41,723 nt of DNA, taken from contig NZ_MUMF01000163.1 in assembly GCF_002155905.1 (NCBI RefSeq), positions 299 to 42,021 of the forward strand. Direction: 5' to 3'. Positions 25,605 to 34,606 of the stretch are shown here, piece after piece. Origin of the DNA: Streptomyces tricolor. GTDB taxonomy: Bacteria > Actinomycetota > Actinomycetes > Streptomycetales > Streptomycetaceae. The notes below the pieces were generated by a model that ran no database searches, was not told where the DNA came from, and worked only from the letters and a program-made list of their open reading frames with translations. Position numbers and translations under genes: made by a program. Each line of letters starts with the position of its first letter. Position 1 is the first letter of the stretch.

Positions 25605-26957
25605 ATGAGGAAGAGACTGGCCACCGCAGCGGGAGCGTTGCTGGCCCTGGCCGCCGCGGTCCTGGCCGCGCCGTCCCCCGCCCAGGCCGGGACAGCCGCC
25701 GGAACCCAGGCCGCACCGGGCTTCCACGTCGACGCCGGCCGGCTGGTGGACGCGGGCGGCAGGGACTTCGTCCTGCGCGGCGTCAACCACGCCCACGCCT
25801 GGTACCCCACCAGGACCGCGCAGGCCCTCAAGGACATCAAGGCGCTGGGCGCCAACTCCGTGCGGGTGGTGCTCGCCACGGGCGACCGCTGGGCCAAGAA
25901 CGACACCGCCGACGTCGCGGCCGTCGTGTCGCAGTGCAAGCAGAATCGGCTCGTCTGCGTCCTGGAGGCGCACGACACCACCGGTTACGGCGAGCAGGAC
26001 GGCGCCGTCCCGCTCTCCCGCGCCGTCGACTACTGGATCGGTGTCGAGGACGCGGTGAAGGGCCAGGAGAAGTACGTCATCCTGAACATCGGGAACGAAC
26101 CGTACGGCAACGGCAGCTCCGGAGCCACACCCTGGACCGCCGACACCAAGAACGCGATCGGCCGCATGCGGGCGGCCGGATTCGAGCACACGCTCATGGT
26201 GGACGCCCCCAACTGGGGCCAGGACTGGTCGTTCACCATGCGCGACCACGCCGCGGAGGTATTCGCCGCGGACCCCGCGAAGAACACCGTGTTCTCCGTC
26301 CATATGTACGGTGTGTTCAACACCGCCGCCAAGGTGAAGGACTATCTCAACCGGTTCACCTCCCAGCGCCTTCCCCTCGTCGTCGGGGAGTTCGGCCACC
26401 TGCACTCGGACGGTGATCCGGACGAGGACGCCGTCATGTCGGCCGCGCGGCAGCTCGGGGTGGGGTATCTCGGCTGGTCGTGGAGCGGCAACGGCGGCGG
26501 TGTCGAGTACCTGGACATGGCCACCGGTTTCGACGCCGCGCGCCTCTCGGCCTGGGGGCGGCGCATCTTCTCCGGCGCCGACGGCATCCAGCAGACGGCC
26601 AAGGAGGCCGGCGTCTTCTCCGACGGCGGTCCGGCCGCCGGGAACTGCGAGGTCGGCTACCGCCTCAGTGACTGGGGCAACTGGTTCAACGCGGACGTCA
26701 CCATCCGCAACACCGGTCCGACGGCCGTGAAGGGCTGGCAGCTCACGTTCTCGTTCCCCGGCGGGCAGCAGCTCCACCAGACGTGGAACGCCAAGGCCGT
26801 CCAGCAGGGCAGCGAGGTCCGGGCCGTCAACGAGTCCTGGACGGAGACCATCCCGGCCGGCGGCACCGTGAGCTTCGGCTTCAACGGTTCTTCCACCGGC
26901 ACCAACGGCGTCCCGGCCGCCTTCGCCCTGAACGGCGGCACCTGCGCGAAGAGCTGA
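25605..26957 (+). CDS. Secreted endo-beta-1,4-mannanase, GH5 with CBM2
   Basis: 450 residues from ATG preceded by GGGAG. Signal peptide at 1-28 (MRKRLATAAGALLALAAAVL, cleavage after AQA). The GH5 catalytic barrel (about 35-330) has general acid E165 in NIGNEPYG and nucleophile E262 in VGEFGHL; FVLRGVNHAHAWYPTRTAQA and SVHMYGVFN point to the GH5_8 mannanase group, as in Streptomyces ManA. A CBM2 module (about 346-450) follows, Cys-bracketed (NCEVGY to GGTC) with surface Trp for crystalline polysaccharide. It should cut mannan outside the cell to feed the neighbouring importer. Confidence 0.9.
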   Translation: MRKRLATAAGALLALAAAVLAAPSPAQAGTAAGTQAAPGFHVDAGRLVDAGGRDFVLRGVNHAHAWYPTRTAQALKDIKALGANSVRVVLATGDRWAKNDTADVAAVVSQCKQNRLVCVLEAHDTTGYGEQDGAVPLSRAVDYWIGVEDAVKGQEKYVILNIGNEPYGNGSSGATPWTADTKNAIGRMRAAGFEHTLMVDAPNWGQDWSFTMRDHAAEVFAADPAKNTVFSVHMYGVFNTAAKVKDYLNRFTSQRLPLVVGEFGHLHSDGDPDEDAVMSAARQLGVGYLGWSWSGNGGGVEYLDMATGFDAARLSAWGRRIFSGADGIQQTAKEAGVFSDGGPAAGNCEVGYRLSDWGNWFNADVTIRNTGPTAVKGWQLTFSFPGGQQLHQTWNAKAVQQGSEVRAVNESWTETIPAGGTVSFGFNGSSTGTNGVPAAFALNGGTCAKS

Positions 26958-26980
26958 CGCCCGTCTCCCGGGAGGACAGA

Positions 26981-27007
26981 GGGCCGCGTCCGTACCGGAC
27001 GCGGCCC
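26981..27007. terminator. Bidirectional terminator between mannanase and regulator
   Basis: Exact 12-bp stem GGGCCGCGTCCG (26981-26992) and CGGACGCGGCCC (26996-27007), with a 3-nt loop, between convergent genes. Confidence 0.8.
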
Positions 27008-27015
27008 TTCGCGGA

Positions 27016-28056
27016 TCACGGGGAATGCGTGCCCGGTGCCGGAGCGGTGGAACCGCGCGGGGTCAGCGACGGCGTCGGCACCTGAAGACCGGCGGTGCGC
27101 GCGCCGCCGATCACGTCGAAGAGCACGCGCGCCACCTCGGCGCCGAAATGGTGCACGTCGTGGCTCATCGCCGACATCGTGGGATGGGTGATCCGGCACA
27201 GCTGGGAATCGTCCCACGCCAGCAGCGACAGGTCGTACGGGATGGTGAAGCCCATCTCCGCCGCGACGCCCGCCCCCGCGACCGCCATGATGTCGTTGTC
27301 GTAGACGATGGCGGTGGGCCGCTCGGCGGCGAGCAGCAGGGTACGGGTGGCGCGGGCGCCCTCCTTCTCGTCGAAGCCGGTGGCGATCTGCCGCGCCTCC
27401 CCCAGGCCCAGTTCCCGGGTCGTGGCGGCGAAGGCGCGGGCCCGGATGGCGCTGTGCCCGAGCTCGGCCGGGCCGCCGACGCGCGCGATGCTGCGGTGGC
27501 CGAGAGCCGCGAGGTAGCGGACGGCCTCGGCGACCGCGGACGCGTCGTCCGTCCACACCGCCGGGAAGGGGCCGGTGAGGGAGGGGTGGGCGACGGCGAC
27601 CGCGGGCATGCCCAGCCCCCGCAGGGAGGGCACCCGGGGATCGTCCTCGTGGAAGTCCACCAGGATCGCGCCGGCGATCATCCGGCCGCGCCACCACTCC
27701 TTGTAGAGCGTGATCTCCTCGTCGAGGTCGCGCACCAGCCGCAGCAGCAGGGAGCAGGACCGCTCCACGAGGACGCTCTCGATGCCCGAGATGAAGTCCA
27801 TGTAGAACGGCTCCAGGCCGAGCAGCCGGGCCGGCCTGCGCAGAGCCAGCCCGACGATGTCGACCCGCTGGCTGGACAGGCTGCGGGCGGTCGCGCTGGG
27901 GGCCCAGCCCAGCTCCCGGGCCGCCGCGAAGATCCGCTCGCGGGTGGCTTCGGAGACGCCGGGTTTGTGGTTGAAGGCGAGCGACACCGCCCCCTTGGAC
28001 ACCCCGGCCCGGGCCGCGACGTCCTTGATGGTGACACGCTCCGCTGAGCCGCTCAC
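27016..28056 (-). CDS. LacI-family transcriptional regulator of mannan use
   Basis: 346 residues from a GTG that overlaps the mannosidase stop (GTGA). The N-terminal LacI HTH is clear (VTIKDVAARAGVSKGAVSLA, FNHKPGVSEATRERIFAAA), followed by a periplasmic-binding-protein-like ligand domain (VDIVGLALRRPARL, AVWTDDASAVAEAVRYLAAL, AIVYDNDIMAVAGAGVAAEM). It is the second gene of the mannosidase operon and would repress it, the transporter and the mannanase until a manno-oligosaccharide binds. The link to the shared 16-bp sites is inference from position. Confidence 0.9.
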   Translation of the reverse strand: MSGSAERVTIKDVAARAGVSKGAVSLAFNHKPGVSEATRERIFAAARELGWAPSATARSLSSQRVDIVGLALRRPARLLGLEPFYMDFISGIESVLVERSCSLLLRLVRDLDEEITLYKEWWRGRMIAGAILVDFHEDDPRVPSLRGLGMPAVAVAHPSLTGPFPAVWTDDASAVAEAVRYLAALGHRSIARVGGPAELGHSAIRARAFAATTRELGLGEARQIATGFDEKEGARATRTLLLAAERPTAIVYDNDIMAVAGAGVAAEMGFTIPYDLSLLAWDDSQLCRITHPTMSAMSHDVHHFGAEVARVLFDVIGGARTAGLQVPTPSLTPRGSTAPAPGTHSP

Positions 28057-30509
28057 GCCGGTTCCACGCAGAACAGGGCGGCCCTGGCGGCGTCGGCGGT
28101 GAGGGTGCCGCAGCCGTGCACACGGATGCGTGTCCGCTCGCCGGGCAGCAGGGTCTGCGGGCCGCTGTCGCAGGCGGCGGCCGGGCCGAGCCGGTCGGGC
28201 TGGAGCAGGAGGTCTCTGACGAGGGTACGGGCACTCACCACGATGTCGACTCTATCCCCCGGGCCGGGCACGGGCTCCAGAGTGACGTCGAAGCGGGGAC
28301 GGGGGTAGGCGAAGTCCTTGTCGGGCACGGGAAAGTGCAGCGCGCGCAGCCCTCCCCCGCTCCCGGCGCCTCCCCCGCTCCCGGCGCCGGCCGGGCGGGC
28401 GGGCTCCCACGCGTCGGCGACCAGGAACTCCTTCGCGGACCGCTCGTCCGGTACGAGCCCCTCGGGCACCGCGATCCGGGCGACGGCACGGGGATCCGCG
28501 GTCACGTCGAGAGCGGCCTCACCGACCGTGGTCCCGTCCGCCCCCGTCCGCCGCAGCGTCACCGTCGTACGCCAGGGCTCGGCGGACTGGTTCACCGCGG
28601 CGAGCACCAGGCCGCCCGCGCCCGGCTGGAGAGTGAGGAGCCGGTCCGCGTACACCCGGCGCAGCTCGTGGTAGAGGGGCTTGAGGCGGCCGTCGCCGTC
28701 GATGGCGGCCCAGGAGGTGACCGGCCAGCAGTCGTTGAGCTGCCAGACGACCGTGCCGGCGCAGACGGGCCAGTGCGAGCGCCAGTGCTCGATGCCCGCG
28801 GCGACCGCGCGTGCCTGCACGAGCTGGGTCAGGTAGTGCCAGCGGTCGAAGTCGTCCTCGGGAAGCGGGAAGTGGCGGGCGACACCGCGGTCCAGTTTGC
28901 CGTTGCCGTCCTCGGCCTTCTGGTGGTGCAGCATCCCCGGGGAGTCCGGGGCGAGCCGCTCCCCGGGCAGGGCGCGGCGCAGGGTGGCCAGCGCGGGCGG
29001 TGCCTGCCAGCCGAACTCCGCGACGAAGCGGGGCACGCTCGCCCGGTACTCGGCGTAGTCCTGCCGGTTCCACACCTCCCACGAGTGATGCGTACCGTGC
29101 GCGGGGTCGTTGGGGTGGTGGTCCCAGGACCCGGACCAGGGGCTGCCTGCCGTGTACGGGCGGGTGGGGTCGAGTTCGGCGACGATCCGGGGCAGCAGGC
29201 CGAGGTAGTAGCCCTCCCCCCAGGAGTCGCCCGCGAGGGGCGCCTCCCATTCCCAGTCGCGGAAGCCCCACAGGTTCTCGTTGTTGCCGTTCCACAGCAC
29301 CAGCGAGGGGTGCGGCATGAGCCGGACAACGTTGTCGCGGGCCTCGGCCTCGATCTCGCCCCGCAGCGGCTGTTCCTCCGGGTAGGCGGCGCAGGCGAAG
29401 AGGAAGTCCTGCCAGACCATGAGGCCGAGTTCGTCGCAGGCGTCGTAGAAGGCGTCGTCCTCGTAGATGCCGCCGCCCCACACCCGCACCAGGTCGACGT
29501 TGGCCTCCGCGGCCCGGGTGAGCCGTGTGCGGTAGCGCTCGGGGGTGACGCGGGAGGGGAAGGCGTCGTCGGGGATCCAGTTGACTCCGCGGGCGAAGAT
29601 CCGTACGCCGTTGACGACGAGGGTGAAGCCGGTGCCGTGCTCGTCGGCCGAGCGGTCCAGCTCGACGGTGCGGAAGCCGATCCGGCGGTGCCAGGTGTCG
29701 AGCGGGCCGCCCTCTTCGTCGCTCAGGGTGAGCCGGAGGTCGTACAGGGGCTGCTCGCCGTAGCCGCGGGGCCACCACAGCCGTGCGTCCGGCACCTCCA
29801 GGCGCAACACCGCCTCGTCGCCGTTCAGTTCGGCCTCGGCGCGGGCGCCGGCCACCCGGGCCTCGGCGCGCAGCGTACGCCCCCGCCCCTGCGCGGTGCG
29901 TTCGATCGCCAGCCGTACCTCCACCCGGCCGGTGCCCTCCGCCACGGTGACCAGGGGGCGGACGTGGGCGATGCGGGCGGTGGACCAGTGCTCCAGCCGC
30001 ACCGGCCGCCAGATGCCCGCGGTCACCAGCGTCGGTCCCCAGTCCCAGCCGAAGTTGCAGGCCATCTTGCGGATGTACTGCGACGGCTCCGGATAGACGT
30101 TGGGCCGTTCCCCCGTGACGGCACGGACGGCGGCGGCCTCGTCGTAGGCGGAGGCGAACCGGATCTCCAGCCGTCCGGTCCGGCCCGTGACGTCGAACCG
30201 GTACCGGCGGTGCATGTTGCGGGTCCTGCCGACCGGGCGGCCCCCCAGGGTGATGTACGCGGCCGTGTCCAGCCCGTCGAAGACCAGGTCGGTGCGCTCG
30301 TGCGCGCTGCCGTGGCCGAGGTCGCGGACGTAGGTCCAGGCGCGGCGGCCCACCCAGGCGACGTCGGTCTCGTTGCGGCCGAGGAACGGATCCGGGATGA
30401 CCCCCGCGGTCAGCAGGTCGGTGTGGACGCAGCCGGGCACCGTGGCCTCCAGCGATTCCTCTCCATGGCGCAGGCTCCAGCCCTCGGTGAGCTGGGTGAC
30501 GTCCTTCAT
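28053..30509 (-). CDS. Intracellular beta-mannosidase, GH2
   Basis: 818 residues from ATG at 30509 with TTGGAG upstream; the longer frame adds 14 residues of promoter-proximal DNA. GH2 order is visible: sugar-binding domain (RKMACNFGWDWGP), immunoglobulin-like domain, then TIM barrel with acid/base E411 in NGNNENLW and nucleophile E498 in RFVAEFGWQ. VNWIPDDAFPSR and VRVWGGGIYEDDAFYDACDE are typical of beta-mannosidases. No signal peptide, so it acts on imported manno-oligosaccharides, releasing mannose. A Gly/Ser-rich low-complexity insertion lies near residue 715. First gene of a two-gene operon with the regulator. Confidence 0.93.
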   Translation of the reverse strand: MKDVTQLTEGWSLRHGEESLEATVPGCVHTDLLTAGVIPDPFLGRNETDVAWVGRRAWTYVRDLGHGSAHERTDLVFDGLDTAAYITLGGRPVGRTRNMHRRYRFDVTGRTGRLEIRFASAYDEAAAVRAVTGERPNVYPEPSQYIRKMACNFGWDWGPTLVTAGIWRPVRLEHWSTARIAHVRPLVTVAEGTGRVEVRLAIERTAQGRGRTLRAEARVAGARAEAELNGDEAVLRLEVPDARLWWPRGYGEQPLYDLRLTLSDEEGGPLDTWHRRIGFRTVELDRSADEHGTGFTLVVNGVRIFARGVNWIPDDAFPSRVTPERYRTRLTRAAEANVDLVRVWGGGIYEDDAFYDACDELGLMVWQDFLFACAAYPEEQPLRGEIEAEARDNVVRLMPHPSLVLWNGNNENLWGFRDWEWEAPLAGDSWGEGYYLGLLPRIVAELDPTRPYTAGSPWSGSWDHHPNDPAHGTHHSWEVWNRQDYAEYRASVPRFVAEFGWQAPPALATLRRALPGERLAPDSPGMLHHQKAEDGNGKLDRGVARHFPLPEDDFDRWHYLTQLVQARAVAAGIEHWRSHWPVCAGTVVWQLNDCWPVTSWAAIDGDGRLKPLYHELRRVYADRLLTLQPGAGGLVLAAVNQSAEPWRTTVTLRRTGADGTTVGEAALDVTADPRAVARIAVPEGLVPDERSAKEFLVADAWEPARPAGAGSGGGAGSGGGLRALHFPVPDKDFAYPRPRFDVTLEPVPGPGDRVDIVVSARTLVRDLLLQPDRLGPAAACDSGPQTLLPGERTRIRVHGCGTLTADAARAALFCVEPA

Positions 30510-30559
30510 GGCGCGGCTCCAATCGCCTGACTCAGGCAGGTGGACGGACAACGGCGGAC

Positions 30560-30602
30560 AACCTAACCCGCTGACCAGCCCTTGTCCATAAACCGGTCAA
30601 GC
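30560..30602 (-). promoter_or_regulatory. Mannosidase promoter with predicted operator
   Basis: On the minus strand the 16-mer GCTTGACCGGTTTATG (30602-30587) matches the sites before the mannanase and transporter genes. It abuts a good -35 TGGACA (30588-30583) with -10 TAGGTT (30565-30560) 17 bases on; TTGACC inside the 16-mer is an alternative -35. Confidence 0.55.
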
Positions 30603-30696
30603 CGCTTACTCCCATCCTGGAGTCTTCGGTATCCGCACGTGGACGCCACCCACCGAACTAGCCGAATAACGATTAGGCATCGTGCTCGAAACGCAA

Positions 30697-30727
30697 GCTT
30701 TACCGGTTCACCAGCGGCTGACATAGT
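30697..30727 (+). promoter_or_regulatory. Mannan transporter promoter with predicted operator
   Basis: GCTTTACCGGTTCACC (30697-30712) is the third site of the set. TTTACC (30699-30704) and CATAGT (30722-30727), 17 bases apart, form a plausible promoter overlapped by the operator, about 50 bases before the binding-protein start. Confidence 0.55.
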
Positions 30728-30778
30728 GCCGACATCCCGCTCGCAGAGCTGAGCCGCGATCCTGAAGGAGCTGGGCAC

Positions 30779-32098
30779 ATGGGGAAGAAGAAGGCGCTCA
30801 CGGGAGCGCTTCTGGCCGCCGCGATCATGACGGTCGCGGGATGCAGTGGCCGGAGCACGGCGTCCGGTGAGACGGCGAAGGCACCCGCCGACCCCGCCGA
30901 CGCCTCGGGCACCATCAAGGTGCTGACCCACCGCACCGACCTGGTCCAGAACGGGACGATGGCCGAGTACGCCGCCGAGTTCAACAAGACCTACCCGGAC
31001 GTGAAGGTGACGTTCGAGGCCCTCACGGACTACGAGGGCGAGGTCAAGATACGGATGAACACCGACGACTACGGCGACGTCCTGATGATCCCGGCCGCCG
31101 TCGCCAAGAACGACTACCCGAAGTTCTTCGCCCCGCTGGGCAACGCCGGGGAGCTGGGCGGCAGGTACCGCTTCAGCGACAAGGCCGAGGTCGGCGGCAA
31201 GGTCTACGGCATCAGCACCTTCGGCACCGCCAACGGCTTCCTCTACAACAAGGCGGTCTGGAAGAAGGCCGGCATCACCAAGTGGCCCGCCACGCCGGAG
31301 GAGTTCGTCGGCGACCTGAAGGCGATCAGGTCCAGGACGGACGCGGTGCCGTACTACACGAACTTCAAGGACGGCTGGCCGCTGACCGCGTGGAGCAACA
31401 ACATCGGCTCGGTCACCTGCGACGCCAAGGCCAACGACAAGCTCGCCGGCCCGGTGTCCCCGTGGAAGCGGGGCGGCGAGCTGCACACGATCGACTCACT
31501 GCTCCACGACATCGTCGAGGAGGGCCTGTCCGAGAAGGACCCCAACACCACCAACTGGGAAGCCTCGAAGGACATGATCGCCAAGGGCGAGGTCGCCACC
31601 ATGCAGCTGGGCTCCTGGGCGATCACCCAGATGCGTGACGCGGCCCGGAAGAACGGCGCCGACCCGGAGGACATCGGCTTCATGCCCTTCCCGGCGCAGA
31701 AGGACGGCACGTACTGCGCCGTCCTTGCCTCCGACTACCAGCAGGCGGTCAACATCCACTCCGGCCACAAGACGGCGGCGCGGGCCTGGATCGACTGGTT
31801 CGCGGAGAAGTCCGGCTTCTCGGTGAAGGAGGGCGCCGTGCCCGCCCTGAAGTCCGCTTCCCTGCCCAGCACGCTCAAGGACTTCGTTGACAACGATGTC
31901 ACCTTCGTGGAGCGGTCCGAGGCGAAGACCGGCCAGGTCAACGCGATCGACAACGCGGCCGAGATCGGCCTGAACAAGCCGGACTACCGGCAGAAGCTCG
32001 TCGACACCGCGCGCGGCGCGCAGCGGGGCAGCCTCGACGACTTCTTCGCGGACCTCGACAAGCGGTGGAACGAGGCGGCCGGCACCGCCGGCTCCTGA
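30779..32098 (+). CDS. Sugar ABC transporter substrate-binding lipoprotein
   Basis: 439 residues from ATG with GAAGGAG eight bases upstream. Lipobox VAGC ends at C22 of a short signal (KKKALTGALLAAAIMTVAGC). The mature part is a family 1 (MalE-like) solute-binding protein: TIKVLTHRTDLVQNGTMAEY, YAAEFNKTYPDVKVTFEALT, KVYGISTFGTANGFLYNKAV and MQLGSWAITQMRDAARKN. It should capture manno-oligosaccharides at the membrane surface for the two permeases that follow. Substrate is inferred from the divergent mannosidase and shared operator. Confidence 0.93.
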   Translation: MGKKKALTGALLAAAIMTVAGCSGRSTASGETAKAPADPADASGTIKVLTHRTDLVQNGTMAEYAAEFNKTYPDVKVTFEALTDYEGEVKIRMNTDDYGDVLMIPAAVAKNDYPKFFAPLGNAGELGGRYRFSDKAEVGGKVYGISTFGTANGFLYNKAVWKKAGITKWPATPEEFVGDLKAIRSRTDAVPYYTNFKDGWPLTAWSNNIGSVTCDAKANDKLAGPVSPWKRGGELHTIDSLLHDIVEEGLSEKDPNTTNWEASKDMIAKGEVATMQLGSWAITQMRDAARKNGADPEDIGFMPFPAQKDGTYCAVLASDYQQAVNIHSGHKTAARAWIDWFAEKSGFSVKEGAVPALKSASLPSTLKDFVDNDVTFVERSEAKTGQVNAIDNAAEIGLNKPDYRQKLVDTARGAQRGSLDDFFADLDKRWNEAAGTAGS

Positions 32099-32129
32099 CC
32101 TCGCCGGCTCCTCTGCCCCCAGTCGACAC

Positions 32130-32159
32130 CGGCCCCGCCCGGACCAGCGGACGGGGCCG
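32130..32159 (+). terminator. Intercistronic hairpin after binding-protein gene
   Basis: CGGCCCCG (32130-32137) and CGGGGCCG (32152-32159), 14-nt loop, in the 99-base gap before the first permease. Such hairpins often allow higher expression of the binding protein than of the permeases. Confidence 0.45.
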
Positions 32160-32197
32160 ACCGCCCGTCGCAGATCAGCGGACGAAGAAAGGCCGAC

Positions 32198-33154
32198 ATG
32201 ACCGAGACGACCCACACGGCACCTGCCAAGGTGCCGCGCGCCACCGCCCCGCCCCCCGCGACGGGGCGCCGCTCCTCGCCCCCGCGCGGCGGTCCGCTGC
32301 GCCGCCTTACGCCGTGGCTCTTCCTCGCCGTCCCCCTGGTCCTGCTGGTCACGTTCACCTACGTGCCCGTGGGCAACATGATCTACTACTCCCTCACCGA
32401 CTGGGACGGCGTCAGCCCCGACCGGAACTTCACGGGCCTCGACAACTACGAGCAGATCTTCACCCGGCCCGAGCTGTTCCGGGTGTTCTTCGTCAGCCTC
32501 TACTACCTCGCGGCCTCGGCCGTGCAGATCGCGATCGCCCTGTACTTCGCCACCGTGCTCAGCTTCGACCTGCGCTTCCGCAACCTGTTCAAGGGGATCC
32601 TGTTCTTCCCCTATCTGATCAACGGCGTGGCGATCGGCTTCGTGTTCCTGTACTTCTTCCAGGACGGCGGCACGCTCGACTCGGTGCTGTCATGGTTCGG
32701 CGCCGGCTCCGACCACGCCTGGCTCGGCGACCCCACCTCGGCGAACGTCTCGCTGGCCGGGGTCTCCGTCTGGCGCTTCACCGGCCTCAACTTCGTACTG
32801 TTCCTGGGCGCGATCCAGTCCGTCCCGGCCGAGCTGTACGAGGCGGCCCAGCTGGACGGGGCCACGCGCTGGCAGCAGTTCCGGCACATCATCGCCCCGA
32901 GCATCCGCCCGGTGGTCAGCCTGAGCGTCATCCTGGCGATCTCCGGCTCCCTGGCGGTGTTCGAGATCCCGTACATCATGACCGCCGGCGCGACCGGTAC
33001 GACGACCTTCGTCATCCAGACGGTCAAGCTCGCCTTCCAGTTCAACAAGACGGGCCTGGCGTCGGCCGCGGCTGTCGTCCTGCTGCTGATCATCCTGCTG
33101 ATCACCTGGATCCAGCGCCGCCTCGTGCCCGACGAGAAGGTGGACCTCGTATGA
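32198..33154 (+). CDS. Sugar ABC transporter permease 1 (MalF-like)
   Basis: 318 residues. A cytoplasmic Pro/Arg-rich N-terminus is followed by a membrane segment (LTPWLFLAVPLVLLVTFTYV) and about five more. The EAA loop, the ATPase docking site, reads EAAQLDGATRWQQFRHIIAP. It forms the transmembrane channel with permease 2. Its stop overlaps the permease 2 start (ATGA). Preceded by the binding-protein gene and its hairpin. Confidence 0.93.
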   Translation: MTETTHTAPAKVPRATAPPPATGRRSSPPRGGPLRRLTPWLFLAVPLVLLVTFTYVPVGNMIYYSLTDWDGVSPDRNFTGLDNYEQIFTRPELFRVFFVSLYYLAASAVQIAIALYFATVLSFDLRFRNLFKGILFFPYLINGVAIGFVFLYFFQDGGTLDSVLSWFGAGSDHAWLGDPTSANVSLAGVSVWRFTGLNFVLFLGAIQSVPAELYEAAQLDGATRWQQFRHIIAPSIRPVVSLSVILAISGSLAVFEIPYIMTAGATGTTTFVIQTVKLAFQFNKTGLASAAAVVLLLIILLITWIQRRLVPDEKVDLV

Positions 33155-33996
33155 CCACGCCCCTGCCCGCACGGCGCCGCCGGCTCGCGCCCGCCCTGAC
33201 CTACCTGTCGCTGGTCGTCGCGTCGCTGGTGGTCCTGATCCCGCTCGTCGTCGTCTTCCTGACCTCGCTGAAGACCTCCCAGGAGGTGACCGACGGCGGT
33301 GCCCTGTCGCTGCCGGGCGACTGGCTCAACTTCGACAACTACGTGACGGCGTTCACCGACGGCAAGATGCTGTCCGCCTTCGCCAACACCGCCGTCATCC
33401 TGCTGTTCTCCATCACCGGCACGGTGATCATCGGCTCGATGACCGCGTACGCCATCGACCGCTTCGACTTCCGGGCGAAGAAGCCGGTCATGGCGCTGTT
33501 CCTGATCGCCACGCTGGTCCCCGGGGTCACCACCCAGGTCGCGACCTTCCAGGTGGTCAACAGCTTCGGCCTGTTCAACAGCCTCTGGGCGCCCGTCCTG
33601 CTCTACATGGGGACGGACATCGTCTCGATCTACATCTTCCTCCAGTTCATCCGGGGCATCCCCGTCTCCCTCGACGAGGCCGCGCGGCTGGACGGGGCGA
33701 ACTCGTTCACCATCTACTGGAAGATCATCCTGCCCCTGCTGAAGCCGGCCATCGCCACCGTGGTGATCATCAAGGGGATCACCGTCTACAACGACTTCTA
33801 CATCCCCTTCCTCTACATGCCCTCGGAGGACCTGGGCACGATCTCCACCGCCCTGTTCCGCTTCAAGGGGCCCTTCGGCGCGCACTGGGAGAACATCTCG
33901 GCCGGCACCATCCTGGTGATCGCCCCCACCCTGCTCGTCTTCCTCTTCCTCCAGCGCTACATCTACAACGGCTTCGCGCGGGGGGCGACCAAGTGA
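33151..33996 (+). CDS. Sugar ABC transporter permease 2 (MalG-like)
   Basis: 281 residues with about six membrane segments, the first being LTYLSLVVASLVVLIPLVVV. The EAA loop reads DEAARLDGANSFTIYWKIIL. The operon has no ATP-binding subunit gene; in Streptomyces such importers typically share the multitasking ATPase MsiK encoded elsewhere, which is the likely partner here. Starts on an ATGA overlap with permease 1. Confidence 0.93.
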   Translation: MTTPLPARRRRLAPALTYLSLVVASLVVLIPLVVVFLTSLKTSQEVTDGGALSLPGDWLNFDNYVTAFTDGKMLSAFANTAVILLFSITGTVIIGSMTAYAIDRFDFRAKKPVMALFLIATLVPGVTTQVATFQVVNSFGLFNSLWAPVLLYMGTDIVSIYIFLQFIRGIPVSLDEAARLDGANSFTIYWKIILPLLKPAIATVVIIKGITVYNDFYIPFLYMPSEDLGTISTALFRFKGPFGAHWENISAGTILVIAPTLLVFLFLQRYIYNGFARGATK

Positions 33997-34606
33997 GACG
34001 GCCCGGCTGCACGCAGACGGGCTGCGGAGCCGACGCCACGGGAAGCGCGCGATGTCCCCCGGGGCGCCGAACGAACGCCGAGGCCACCCGTCCGTGCCTC
34101 CCAGGCGGGGCAGGACGGGCTGCCGTCCCCTGACGGTGGGACAGGGGCCGCGGAGGACCTCACCACGGCCGATCGCGGCCGGCTCCCGGCCCCGCGGCCG
34201 ACCGACATCGTCGTACGGCAGGCTGCTGCTGGACCGGGCGTGGCCCAGCAGGCGCACCAGGTCGGCGAGATTGCCACGCTCCAGATGCGCCTTCCGGCCG
34301 GTCAGGCCGCCCTGGTGCGTACCCGGACCTGTCCTTGGACGCCGTTTCTCTCGGCTTGCGACATGAGACGGCGTCTTAGGGGCGCGGTGAGCCATTGAGC
34401 AAGCGTGCCCGCGATGAGCCGGTCGTAGAGCCCGGGACGTCTGTACTGGGCCGGGCGGGCTGCTGCCGTCGACGGCCGGCGCAACAAGGCTCCGCCGCCT
34501 GCAACCTTTCCCCCCGTCCGACTGTCTCCTGATCATCAGCCGCTCCTTGTGGTCCGTGAGAGATCAATCGGCACGGGAGCGGTCGCACGGAATCTGGAGA
34601 CACTTC
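33997..34606. other. Intergenic region with IS-end remnant
   Basis: 610 bases without a gene I can support. Coding-like fragments occur on the minus strand (HLERGNLADLVRLLGHARSS near 34290-34230) and in other frames, but each is broken, so this looks like decayed mobile or regulatory DNA. The clearest element is the IS-end-like sequence at 34359-34386. The promoter of the FG-GAP gene must lie in the last part. Confidence 0.4.
34359..34386 (+). repeat. IS-end-like sequence, inverted relative to 36033-36060
   Basis: These 28 bases match the reverse complement of 36033-36060 at 25 positions (shared core ACGGCGTCT and AGGGGCGCG). At 36 kb this stretch covers the transposase stop codon and the sequence after it. 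An 8-bp inverted repeat (GACGCCGT 34338-34345, ACGGCGTC 34368-34375) overlaps it. Probably the leftover end of a related IS. Confidence 0.5.

Noticed and set aside
23946..26777. A 943-codon minus-strand frame across meaB, GyrI-like and mannanase genes
   Set aside because: It crosses three well-supported plus-strand genes and two terminators and has no domain signature.
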